Source: Thiotrichaceae bacterium (GTDB lineage Bacteria > Pseudomonadota > Gammaproteobacteria > SZUA-229). Taken from it: DNA of 9,320 nt. The translations under genes were made by a program, and so were the position numbers. How positions within the stretch are numbered: the first letter of the stretch is position 1; each line of letters starts with the position of its first letter. The notes under the pieces are model-generated. The model ran no database searches, had not been told where the DNA came from, and saw only the letters and a list, made by a program, of their open reading frames with translations. The stretch is from contig NVWZ01000009.1 in assembly GCA_002746365.1 (NCBI GenBank), forward strand, positions 145,208-154,527, given 5' to 3'. Of this stretch, positions 1 through 6,020 are shown piece by piece.

Positions 1-657
1 TACCCCGGCGGACACGATGCGCTCAGTCGTATCAATCTTCGTCTGGAAAAAGGCCAGATGGCTTATTTAACCGGTCATTCTGGTGCGGGTAAAAGTACAC
101 TGCTGAAATTAATCGCGATGATTGAGCGCCCTAGCCGCGGTCAAATATTTCTCGATGGTGTTAATCTAAACAATATCAGCAATCGAAAAATTCCGTTCAT
201 ACGACGAAACATTGGCATTATTTTTCAAAATCACCACCTGTTATATGACCGCCCGGTATTCGACAATGTCGCCATGCCGTTAATTATTCAAGGCTACCGT
301 CATCAGGAAATACATAAACGTGTCCGTGCTGCACTCAATCAGGTCGGACTATTAAGTAAAGAAAAATCAGACCCTATTACCTTATCGGGTGGTGAGCAAC
401 AACGTGTTGGCATTGCGCGCGCGATTGTTCACAAACCACTATTACTACTCGCTGACGAACCCACAGGAAACCTGGATCCTGAACTCTCCAAAGAGATTAT
501 GCAATTATTCGCCCGTTTCAATCAGGTCGGTACAACGGTATTAATCGCCAGTCACGATCTGGATCTCATTAAACAAATGGGTTCACCCGTCATTGGGCTG
601 CAAGATGGTCAGGTCAATCATAATGGCCTTCCTTTCACTGCGGGTGCGGCACCTTAA
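1..657 (+). CDS. ftsE: Cell division ATP-binding protein FtsE (5' partial)
   Basis: ATPase of the FtsEX complex, which sits at the inner face of the divisome and controls septal peptidoglycan hydrolases through FtsX. The frame is open from base 1, so the gene starts before the window; by alignment from memory with the 222-residue E. coli protein about 10 N-terminal residues are missing (218 are present). The ATG at 58 is internal, because E. coli-like sequence (LSRINLRLEKGQ) precedes it. ABC-ATPase motifs appear in order: Walker A GHSGAGKST (bases 73-99), Q-loop IFQNHHLL, signature LSGGEQQRVGIARA, Walker B LLLLADEPTGNLD and H-loop SHD. The IERPS and HHLL stretches are typical of FtsE rather than of general exporters such as LolD. 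The stop is 2 bp before ftsX, so the two genes are co-transcribed; ftsY is the usual gene upstream. Confidence 0.97.
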   Translation, partial: YPGGHDALSRINLRLEKGQMAYLTGHSGAGKSTLLKLIAMIERPSRGQIFLDGVNLNNISNRKIPFIRRNIGIIFQNHHLLYDRPVFDNVAMPLIIQGYRHQEIHKRVRAALNQVGLLSKEKSDPITLSGGEQQRVGIARAIVHKPLLLLADEPTGNLDPELSKEIMQLFARFNQVGTTVLIASHDLDLIKQMGSPVIGLQDGQVNHNGLPFTAGAAP

Positions 658-659
658 TC

Positions 660-1604
660 ATGCGTAATCGTCCACCGAAAAAAAACCGACTTAGCTCATA
701 CTTTAGCAACCACCTAAGCGTCAGCCTGGCGAGTCTGGGACGACTCTATGCCCAACCAGTCGCAACCCTGATGACGGCAACCGTCATCGCCATTTCCCTG
801 GCGCTACCGATGGGCCTATACATCGTACTAAATAATGTCGGGCAACTCAGCACTGACTGGGACAGCTCAACGCAAATATCATTATTTTTATACACTAAAA
901 TAGAAAAACCTGAAGCTGAAAAACTGAAGCAGCGCCTGCAAAAACATCCCTCAATTAAAAAGATTGAGCTAATCGATAAAGCTCAGGGACTCAATCAATT
1001 CAAAAATATCTCTGGCTTTGGCGATGCGCTTAAACACCTAAACCAAAATCCACTACCCATCGTACTGGTTGTCTACCCCAAAATATTGGCGAATCAGCCG
1101 GAGAAAACCACACGCCTGGTCAAAGAACTCAGCAAAAACAAACGGGTCGAACTGGCTCAACTTGATGTGCAATGGGTTAAACGCCTTTATACTTTTTTAG
1201 AAATTGCTAACCGAAGTATTTGGGTTATCAGCAGCATGCTAGCCATCGCCGTGTTATTGATTATCGGCAACACGATTCGTCTGGATATCCAGAATCGACG
1301 CGAAGAAATCGAAGTTTCCAAATTAATCGGTGCCTCCGATGCCTTTATCCGCCGTCCCTTTTTATACACTGGAATATGGTATGGCCTGACAGGCGGGGTT
1401 CTGGCGTGGATAATCACACAAATTTCACTCCTACTGATGGAAAGCCCGGTACACAGGCTGGCCCTGCTTTATCACAGTGATTTTCACCTAAGTGGTCTGG
1501 GAATCGGCAAAACGCTTCTACTGGTCCTTTTTAGCTGCTTACTGGGCTTAATTGGTTCATGGATTGCCGTGAGCCGACACTTGAAAGACATTGAACCTAG
1601 TTAA
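660..1604 (+). CDS. ftsX: Cell division protein FtsX
   Basis: Inner-membrane permease-like partner of FtsE. It does not transport a solute but relays ATPase cycles to periplasmic activators of cell-wall amidases during septation. At 314 residues it has the expected FtsX layout: a basic cytoplasmic N-terminus (MRNRPPKKNR), a first membrane segment near residues 35-58, a periplasmic domain of about 125 residues, then three membrane segments near 186-206, 236-259 and 282-305. The cytoplasmic loop NTIRLDIQNRREEIEVSKLIGAS (about 204-226) is the characteristic FtsX coupling motif facing FtsE. The ATG is 2 bp after the ftsE stop, which fits translational coupling. The end is followed by an AT-rich stretch and a long palindrome that may limit read-through into rpoH. 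Confidence 0.96.
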   Translation: MRNRPPKKNRLSSYFSNHLSVSLASLGRLYAQPVATLMTATVIAISLALPMGLYIVLNNVGQLSTDWDSSTQISLFLYTKIEKPEAEKLKQRLQKHPSIKKIELIDKAQGLNQFKNISGFGDALKHLNQNPLPIVLVVYPKILANQPEKTTRLVKELSKNKRVELAQLDVQWVKRLYTFLEIANRSIWVISSMLAIAVLLIIGNTIRLDIQNRREEIEVSKLIGASDAFIRRPFLYTGIWYGLTGGVLAWIITQISLLLMESPVHRLALLYHSDFHLSGLGIGKTLLLVLFSCLLGLIGSWIAVSRHLKDIEPS

Positions 1605-1637
1605 AAACCATTAATTTCAATACATTAAAGATGTTTT

Positions 1638-1759
1638 AAAGCGTTTTACCACAGAGGCACAGAGAGCACAGAGGTTTATATTGTTAACCGCGCCTGCGGC
1701 GCGTTTAACAATAATAGGTTTTTCTCTGTGCTCTCTGTGCCTCTGTGGTAAAACGCTTT
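1638..1759. repeat. Palindromic intergenic repeat, copy 1 (MITE-like)
   Basis: A 36-bp perfect inverted repeat (1638-1673 with 1724-1759) flanks a 50-bp centre. The arm begins AAAGCGTTTTACCACAGAGG and continues as a CACAGAG-rich stretch. The centre holds a second inverted repeat, 1681-1694 with 1698-1711, with one mismatch and a GC-rich tip around TGC. No ORF is contained. The arm shares its AAAGCG end and the ACCACAGAGGCACAGAG core with the repeat at 2821-3012, so both belong to one family. The size, the terminal inverted repeats and the lack of coding content resemble a MITE or a large REP-type palindrome. I see no certain target-site duplication. Transcribed RNA would fold into a very stable hairpin ending in UUUU, so it could also attenuate ftsX read-through. 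Confidence 0.85.
1681..1711. repeat. Inner GC-rich hairpin of repeat copy 1
   Basis: The arm TTGTTAACCGCGCC (1681-1694) pairs with GGCGCGTTTAACAA (1698-1711) around a TGC loop, with one mismatch at position 8 of the arm. It lies inside the larger palindrome but is offset by a few bases from its centre of symmetry. That offset suggests a separate module rather than simple continuation of the outer arms. Confidence 0.75.
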
Positions 1760-1775
1760 TAACGGCTATCGAAAT

Positions 1776-1802
1776 GAACTTTTCTCAAAATTAGCACTCT
1801 TA
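1776..1802 (+). promoter_or_regulatory. Sigma-E-type promoter of rpoH
   Basis: GAACTT at 1776-1781, followed by TT, matches the extracytoplasmic sigma-E (RpoE) -35 consensus. After 16 bp comes TCTTA (1798-1802), one base from the TCTGA -10 of the E. coli rpoH P3 promoter, with the same spacing. The start of transcription would fall near 1808-1810, giving a leader of about 33 nt before the chosen ATG at 1842. Sigma-E control of rpoH is established in E. coli; its use here is inferred from the sequence alone. A sigma-70 alternative (TTAGCA 1791-1796, TAATAT 1815-1820, 18-bp spacer) is weaker. Confidence 0.6.
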
Positions 1803-1817
1803 TCCAAAGACTGCTAA
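1791..1817 (+). promoter_or_regulatory. CIRCE-like operator (HrcA site) upstream of rpoH
   Basis: TTAGCACTC (1791-1799), nine bases, then GACTGCTAA (1809-1817). The CIRCE consensus is TTAGCACTC-N9-GAGTGCTAA, so 17 of 18 bases match and the spacer length is exact. CIRCE is the binding site of HrcA, a repressor of groESL and dnaK operons that is inactivated by heat. The site covers the -10 box and predicted start of the sigma-E-type promoter, so a bound repressor would block it. No hrcA gene lies in this window. Confidence 0.75.
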
Positions 1818-1829
1818 TATAACCGCATG

Positions 1830-1833
1830 AGGA
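1830..1833 (+). promoter_or_regulatory. Ribosome binding site deciding the rpoH start
   Basis: AGGA (within GAGGAAAG) lies 8 bases before the ATG at 1842. The in-frame ATG at 1827 has no purine-rich site upstream and would sit before this one, so 1842 is the better start. Confidence 0.7.
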
Positions 1834-1841
1834 AAGAAAAA

Positions 1842-2702
1842 ATGAAAAAAGCTTTAATTCCAGTTTTACAGAACGCGCCTCTAAGTGCCGGCAATCTGGA
1901 TGCGTACATCAGACAGATACACGGTATTCCTGTGTTATCAACAGAAGATGAACGCGAGCTTGCCGTGCGCCTTGAACAGGATAACGACCTGGCGGCTGCG
2001 CAACAGCTCATTATGTCTAATTTACGTTTCGTCGTAAAAATTGCCCGTGGTTATACGGGTTACGGGTTACCACTAAGCGACCTGATTCAAGAAGGTAACA
2101 TCGGCTTAATGAAAGCGGTCAAACGCTTCTCAGCCAGTCACGAAGTACGCCTGATTTCTTATGCCGTACACTGGATCAAATCCGAGATTCATGAATACGT
2201 ATTACGTAACTGGCGCATCGTCAAAGTGGCGACTACCAAACCACAACGTAAACTGTTTTTCAAACTGCGTAGCTCTAAAAAAAGACTGGGCTGGTTTTCC
2301 GCCGAAGAAGTCAATGATGTAGCCAAAACCTTGGGTGTAAAACCTGAGACTGTTGTTGAAATGGAATCACGTTTGAGCGGTAGTGATGTAACGTTTGACC
2401 CACCAACTAATGACAATGATGACGAGTTGCATTTTACACCGGCAGCTTATCTGAAAAATGGCGGCATGGACCCAGCGCACCAACTGGAACACGATGATAG
2501 TCGTTCTCAGGAACTTAACCTGATGGCGGACTCATTGAAAACATTGGATGAACGCAGTCAGGACATCATCACACGTCGCTGGTTGAATGAAGATAAAGCC
2601 ACATTGCACGAACTAGCTGATGAGTACCAGATATCCGCTGAACGTATTCGCCAGATTGAAAAGAATGCACTGGGTAAGATGCGCGTGGCATTTGAAGCTT
2701 AA
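1842..2702 (+). CDS. rpoH: RNA polymerase heat-shock sigma factor RpoH (sigma-32)
   Basis: Directs RNA polymerase to heat-shock promoters for chaperones and proteases. From the ATG at 1842 it is 286 residues, against 284 in E. coli; the ATG at 1827 would add only MRKEK and lacks a ribosome binding site. Visible parts: region 1.2 (NLDAYIR...LSTEDERELA), region 2 core DLIQEGNIGLMKAVKRF, region 2.4 AVHWIKSEIHEYVLRNWRIVK (about residues 108-128), the RpoH box QRKLFFKLR (about 135-143), which is diagnostic of RpoH and binds core polymerase, and region 4.2 helix-turn-helix ELADEYQISAERIRQIEKNA near the C-terminus. It follows ftsEX as in other gammaproteobacteria but has its own promoter, and is ended by a strong terminator. 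Upstream sites point to sigma-E activation and HrcA repression. Confidence 0.97.
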   Translation: MKKALIPVLQNAPLSAGNLDAYIRQIHGIPVLSTEDERELAVRLEQDNDLAAAQQLIMSNLRFVVKIARGYTGYGLPLSDLIQEGNIGLMKAVKRFSASHEVRLISYAVHWIKSEIHEYVLRNWRIVKVATTKPQRKLFFKLRSSKKRLGWFSAEEVNDVAKTLGVKPETVVEMESRLSGSDVTFDPPTNDNDDELHFTPAAYLKNGGMDPAHQLEHDDSRSQELNLMADSLKTLDERSQDIITRRWLNEDKATLHELADEYQISAERIRQIEKNALGKMRVAFEA

Positions 2703-2738
2703 ACTTCAATAGATACAACTAACGTTACAAAAATTGTA

Positions 2739-2770
2739 GGCCGGGTTACCCATGTAACCCGGCCTTTTTT
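2739..2770 (+). terminator. Rho-independent terminator of rpoH
   Basis: An 11-bp perfect stem GGCCGGGTTAC / GTAACCCGGCC (2739-2749 and 2754-2764) with loop CCAT is followed directly by six T (2765-2770). It begins 36 bases after the rpoH stop. Confidence 0.93.
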
Positions 2771-2820
2771 ATACGCCAGATCCTCGGGCAGCGGCCATTA
2801 ACAGACGGTCAAAAACATTT

Positions 2821-3012
2821 TTCACCACAGAGGCACAGAGGACACAGAGAAAATAACTAGTGGCGTTGGGTCCAACCTAATGTAGGTGTGAATTTATTCG
2901 CACGACGAACCTTACTCTGGCACCTGCGTGCGAATAAATTCACACCTACATTGGGTTCGTATGCACCAACTACATTATCTTTTCTCTGTGTCCTCTGTGC
3001 CTCTGTGGTGAA
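2821..3012. repeat. Palindromic intergenic repeat, copy 2, with a nested palindrome
   Basis: Outer arms 2821-2853 and 2980-3012 form a 33-bp perfect inverted repeat starting TTCACCACAGAGGCACAGAG. They share the ACCACAGAGGCACAGAG core with the repeat at 1638-1759, and both copies are followed on the right by CGCTTTTAA. The 126-bp interior contains a second long palindrome (2874-2957), absent from copy 1. No ORF of note is inside. Together with the rpoH terminator this element accounts for most of the gene-free stretch 2703-3214. The structure suggests a non-autonomous mobile or REP-like element that has received a second element. Confidence 0.85.
2874..2957. repeat. Nested palindrome of a different family
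   Basis: The arms 2874-2904 and 2927-2957 are inverted copies of 31 bp with one mismatch at 2878/2953; the inner 26 bp (2879-2904 with 2927-2952) are perfect. The arm core is TGTAGGTGTGAATTTATTCG followed by CACG. The 22-bp loop is 2905-2926. Its symmetry centre is offset by 1 bp from that of the outer arms, and its sequence is unrelated to them, which supports an independent element. Confidence 0.8.
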
Positions 3013-3214
3013 TCGCTTTTAAATATTTTGACTGTCAGCCAAGAGTCGTTAACAATCTTTAGATATTTAACCCAGTATCAAACCCTGCTCATCTATTCTA
3101 ATAACGATTCAAATCAAAAACTCCTGACATCACTGGTTGCTCTCGTCAATCCTGCTCCTGGGTATCGCCAGAATTTATGAGACTTATTCAGATGCACTCT
3201 GAATTACAAAGATG
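3013..3214. other. Intergenic stretch with a weak hairpin
   Basis: No gene, tRNA or clear promoter is visible between the second palindromic repeat and the 3' end of the cytochrome lipoprotein gene. The only structure noted is a 7-bp stem ATTCAGA / TCTGAAT with a 5-base loop (3186-3204). On the minus strand it lies just after the lipoprotein stop codon, but it has no T-run, so it is at best a weak terminator. Confidence 0.4.
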
Positions 3215-3496
3215 CTAATTTTCTGGTGCGCCTTCCATAATCCAGTTTAGAAATAAATCATAATTCTGTCGATTGGCAGGGTTATCGACTTCAAAACCTT
3301 CACGCAAGCCACCAAAGTGATGCTTGTTGTTTGGTTTTGTTAGCAGCAAACTATTTTCCGGATCATTGAAATCAACGCGGGACAATATTTCCAGATAAAA
3401 TGCATTCGCAGCCGTGTCACCCGTTAGAGGTTGCGCATCACGCCAGTAAACGGACACCCCCGCAATAGCGCCCCACCCGCGGCCTGCTGGTGACAA
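3215..3496 (-). pseudogene. C-terminal part of the cytochrome lipoprotein, in the shifted frame
   Basis: A 93-codon ORF whose first part overlaps the end of the main lipoprotein ORF in another frame. It is probably not a separate protein. From about VSVYWRDAQPLTGD onward it reads like the natural continuation of the haem domain begun by CDDCH in the main frame, ending in LREGFEVDNPANRQNYDLFL and NWIMEGAPEN. Adding one G to the five-G run (minus strand, 3461-3457) joins the frames as ...GGALLRG-VSVYWRDAQ.... The start codon of this ORF, which gives MSPAGRGWG, lies in sequence better read in the other frame. It is either a real disruption, a homopolymer error in the assembly, or, less likely, a site of ribosomal slippage. 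Confidence 0.75.
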
Positions 3497-5817
3497 TCAT
3501 CACAGGATCTGGCATCTGATTCAGAACTATTTATCGGATTTTGATCCGTGCTTAAGACAAGTCTTATATCATCAAAAGTGATAGTTTTAGGATTCTGCGG
3601 AACGGATAAATCAGTTAATCCATTATCAATTTTAATGCGCACACTATCCGTGCTTTGCTGGCCATCAAAAGACGCGGTCAGTGTAAATTCATAATCACCT
3701 TCAACACTGGTTGTTAACAAAGGTCGCGGTGTTGTTGCCTCCGTTAATACGGCATCGCTACCCGCTGGTTCACTGCTAATACTCCATTGATAGCTACCAA
3801 TATAACGGCTATTTGAACCAAAAAGCCTCAGCGGTGATGTACTTGTTCTATCGGGTCCTGCATCGGCCACGGGCGCGCCCGGTTCAACTACTTTATTGAT
3901 AGCGTTAAATGGAATTTGATTATCGGCTGCTAGTACACCATTCAGGTGCGCTGCCAGTATTTCTGGCGCATCATTGTTTTCATCCCAGAACGTGTCATAA
4001 CCACGTAGTGATAATGGCATCACACCTCGATCATAAACATACTGTTTTATTTGATCGGCATGATTGATGAAACGTTCATAACTACTGAAATCGATATCTT
4101 TATTCACGCCCAGACTGGTATTTGACCCAAGGTCGGTGCCACGTCGCGAATGACAAACAAAACAGGCCGGCTGCACCACTTCCAAAAAGAGTTGGTCAGA
4201 ACCAGGCGGCGGTGGGTTAGGATTTATGATTGTAGGTGCAGCATGACGCCATTCAGGTGGCACAAATTTATCATTATAGGTAGCGCGATCAAATAACCCA
4301 GCAACATTTGGATCATCGTACCAACCTTCAGACATGGCTCGCGCGAAATCGCCCGTCCACTGACCGCGGATTGTATTTCCATTTACCAGCACTGCTGCCA
4401 AATTGTTACCCTGCCCATCACAATCTACTGTGTCAGCAGAATTTTTACATGTAAGTATGGCTTCAAGGCTATTACCGTCACCATCACAATTCGTTGTATC
4501 TGAAGGATCAACACAAAACTGTGCACACGCAGCCTGAATACCCGCCGCTGACAGATTCGGATAGGTACAATAAATAGCCTGATTCATCTGTTTGATAATC
4601 GGCTCCTGTTCGGCTTTGGTGTAAGGTGAATAATCACCGTATTCCAGACTGGGCACTTCCAGTAGCTGCAACTTGGCATTCACATCGCCGTTGATGCCAT
4701 TACCTGCGGCACCATTTAAGGTGTTATCACGGAACGTGCCATCGGCACGCAGTGGCATCAAGGTACCGCCATGACAATACACACAAGCGCCAGGCATGGC
4801 TTTATTTCCGCGCCCATCCAGGTTGACCTCATCCAGTCGAATTTCATTTTCATGATCTTCCACTTTCTGGCTACCTAAGGTAGCATCAAAGGTGTAAAAC
4901 TTATTGAATTTTGGCGGGTTAGGATCGTCAATTCGACAAGCATCCGTCGAATCAAAACCACAAGGTTCACCAGGGCCATATGGGTAAGTACTAAATTCAA
5001 TGGCATTACTACCAAAATGATGGCGGCGAGCATCGGTCAACAAAGCTTCAAGATTTAATGTGGTATAGGCCTCACCAGGAAGCGTCCGCACCTGAAAATT
5101 TTCAACAAAGAAATACAGACTACCATCCGATTTCGACCACATGCGCATGCCCCGTCCGTATCCCAGGTCTTTAATATCTCGAAAGCGTGGCTGAATAATC
5201 CTGTCAGCGGCGACATCATAAAATCCATTTGCCACTTTCCATTTTTCCAGGGTATCTTTTGCATTTGCTGGATCGATAGCTGCATAATAAGCCGCGCCAT
5301 AAGCAGCGGAATCAATACGTGAAGATTCTAATGAAATAACAGAATCCCCTGTCGCAACCGCACCTGCTGTGGCAACAACAAAACCATTTGAGTTTAATAA
5401 TCGCAGATTATTTTCAACGGAAGAAGTTAGCCTGATTGTAATGCCAGCAGCGGAATACAGGGTTATATCAAAATTACGTGTCCCGGTCGTTGCCGTCCAG
5501 CTACCGGTAAATTCTTCTTCGCTACCATCATCATAAGTTACGCTTAGTGTGAAACTGCCCGTATCACCTGATGCATCAGTATTAGCTTCAATCACATAAT
5601 CGCCAGAAGCCAGACCCGCCAGCGGGTTTAAAAATGCGGCAAAACTGTCTGGTTGGTTTAATTGAATAGACTCATCAATTTCTACATCACCATCACGCGA
5701 ACACGATGCCACCAAAAATAATATTGATAGAGTCAATAGCGTGGTCAGAACGGTTCGACCTGAAAGATTTCCAGTCATTCTATATATCGGGCTAAATATC
5801 GGGGTGAACCATCGCAT
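3424..5817 (-). CDS. Predicted multihaem c-type cytochrome lipoprotein with PKD-like domain (frameshifted near its 3' end)
   Basis: I do not recognise a named family; the likely role is periplasmic or outer-membrane electron transfer or a haem-dependent oxidation. The 797-residue ORF has a signal peptide with lipobox LVASC (Cys39). Met14 is an alternative start that gives a more usual 25-residue signal. Residues about 60-165 look like a beta-rich secreted domain. Three CxxCH haem-attachment motifs follow: CVYCH 345-349, CFVCH 552-556 and CDDCH 772-776. RGVMP (597-601) offers a possible distal Met ligand for the second haem. Residues 434-477 are a tandem 22-residue duplication rich in Cys, Asp and Gly. 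Residues 648-731 resemble a PKD/Ig-like fold (PVADAGPDRT ... VEGDYEFTLTASFDG). The frame is lost at the five-G run 3457-3461, after which only about 10 unrelated residues remain. With one extra G the protein is about 867 residues and ends at 3215. No strong ribosome binding site is seen. Confidence 0.75.
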   Translation of the reverse strand: MRWFTPIFSPIYRMTGNLSGRTVLTTLLTLSILFLVASCSRDGDVEIDESIQLNQPDSFAAFLNPLAGLASGDYVIEANTDASGDTGSFTLSVTYDDGSEEEFTGSWTATTGTRNFDITLYSAAGITIRLTSSVENNLRLLNSNGFVVATAGAVATGDSVISLESSRIDSAAYGAAYYAAIDPANAKDTLEKWKVANGFYDVAADRIIQPRFRDIKDLGYGRGMRMWSKSDGSLYFFVENFQVRTLPGEAYTTLNLEALLTDARRHHFGSNAIEFSTYPYGPGEPCGFDSTDACRIDDPNPPKFNKFYTFDATLGSQKVEDHENEIRLDEVNLDGRGNKAMPGACVYCHGGTLMPLRADGTFRDNTLNGAAGNGINGDVNAKLQLLEVPSLEYGDYSPYTKAEQEPIIKQMNQAIYCTYPNLSAAGIQAACAQFCVDPSDTTNCDGDGNSLEAILTCKNSADTVDCDGQGNNLAAVLVNGNTIRGQWTGDFARAMSEGWYDDPNVAGLFDRATYNDKFVPPEWRHAAPTIINPNPPPPGSDQLFLEVVQPACFVCHSRRGTDLGSNTSLGVNKDIDFSSYERFINHADQIKQYVYDRGVMPLSLRGYDTFWDENNDAPEILAAHLNGVLAADNQIPFNAINKVVEPGAPVADAGPDRTSTSPLRLFGSNSRYIGSYQWSISSEPAGSDAVLTEATTPRPLLTTSVEGDYEFTLTASFDGQQSTDSVRIKIDNGLTDLSVPQNPKTITFDDIRLVLSTDQNPINSSESDARSCDDCHQQAAGGALLRGCPFTGVMRNL
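4387..4518 (-). repeat. Tandem 66-bp duplication within the cytochrome lipoprotein gene
   Basis: Residues 434-455 and 456-477 of the lipoprotein align without gaps, with 11 of 22 identical. The shared pattern is C-x4-D-T-x2-C-D-G-x-G-N-x-L-x-A-x-L. Each unit has two Cys and a DxDGDGN- or DxDGQGN-like stretch that resembles a calcium-binding loop. The divergence between units indicates an old duplication. It sits between the first and second haem motifs. Confidence 0.7.
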
Positions 5818-5899
5818 ATAAACACTCGTTGAAATCCGTTTGTCATTTATTGATTAAACAATTTCTATTCTAGTGATGATTCGGCTGTTTGAAAGACAA

Positions 5900-5932
5900 A
5901 TGGCGATAATGAAATGGTTATTTCACCGCCAT
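5900..5932 (-). terminator. Probable terminator of the bioH-bioC transcript
   Basis: On the minus strand ATGGCG-G-TGAAAT-AACC-ATTTCA-TTAT-CGCCAT folds into a two-part stem (6 + 6 bp, asymmetric internal loop) followed by TTGTCTTT. It lies about 90 bases after the bioC stop and before the lipoprotein gene. The stem is imperfect and the tail is only T-rich, so this is a moderate call. Confidence 0.45.
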
Positions 5933-6020
5933 TGACGGAAGATGTGCCGCCGTTAACCGTATCGACAGACAAAGTCCTACCGCCAGCGATTCCCAGCTAC
6001 CCTGGATAATAGAAGTGCCC

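Noticed and set aside
1187..1480. ORFs on both strands within ftsX (1187-1417 minus, 1220-1480 plus)
   Set aside because: Shadows of the ftsX membrane domain, whose loop motif and segments are clear in the main frame.
1827..1841. Upstream in-frame ATG of rpoH (adds MRKEK)
   Set aside because: The AGGA ribosome binding site lies after this ATG and is correctly spaced for the ATG at 1842; E. coli RpoH length agrees with the later start.
1638..3012. CRISPR array
   Set aside because: Only two repeat elements, palindromic, over 1 kb apart with rpoH between them; no regular spacers or cas genes.
5055..5315. Minus-strand 86-codon ORF inside the lipoprotein gene
   Set aside because: It lies in another frame of a long gene with good domain content and has no recognisable motif.
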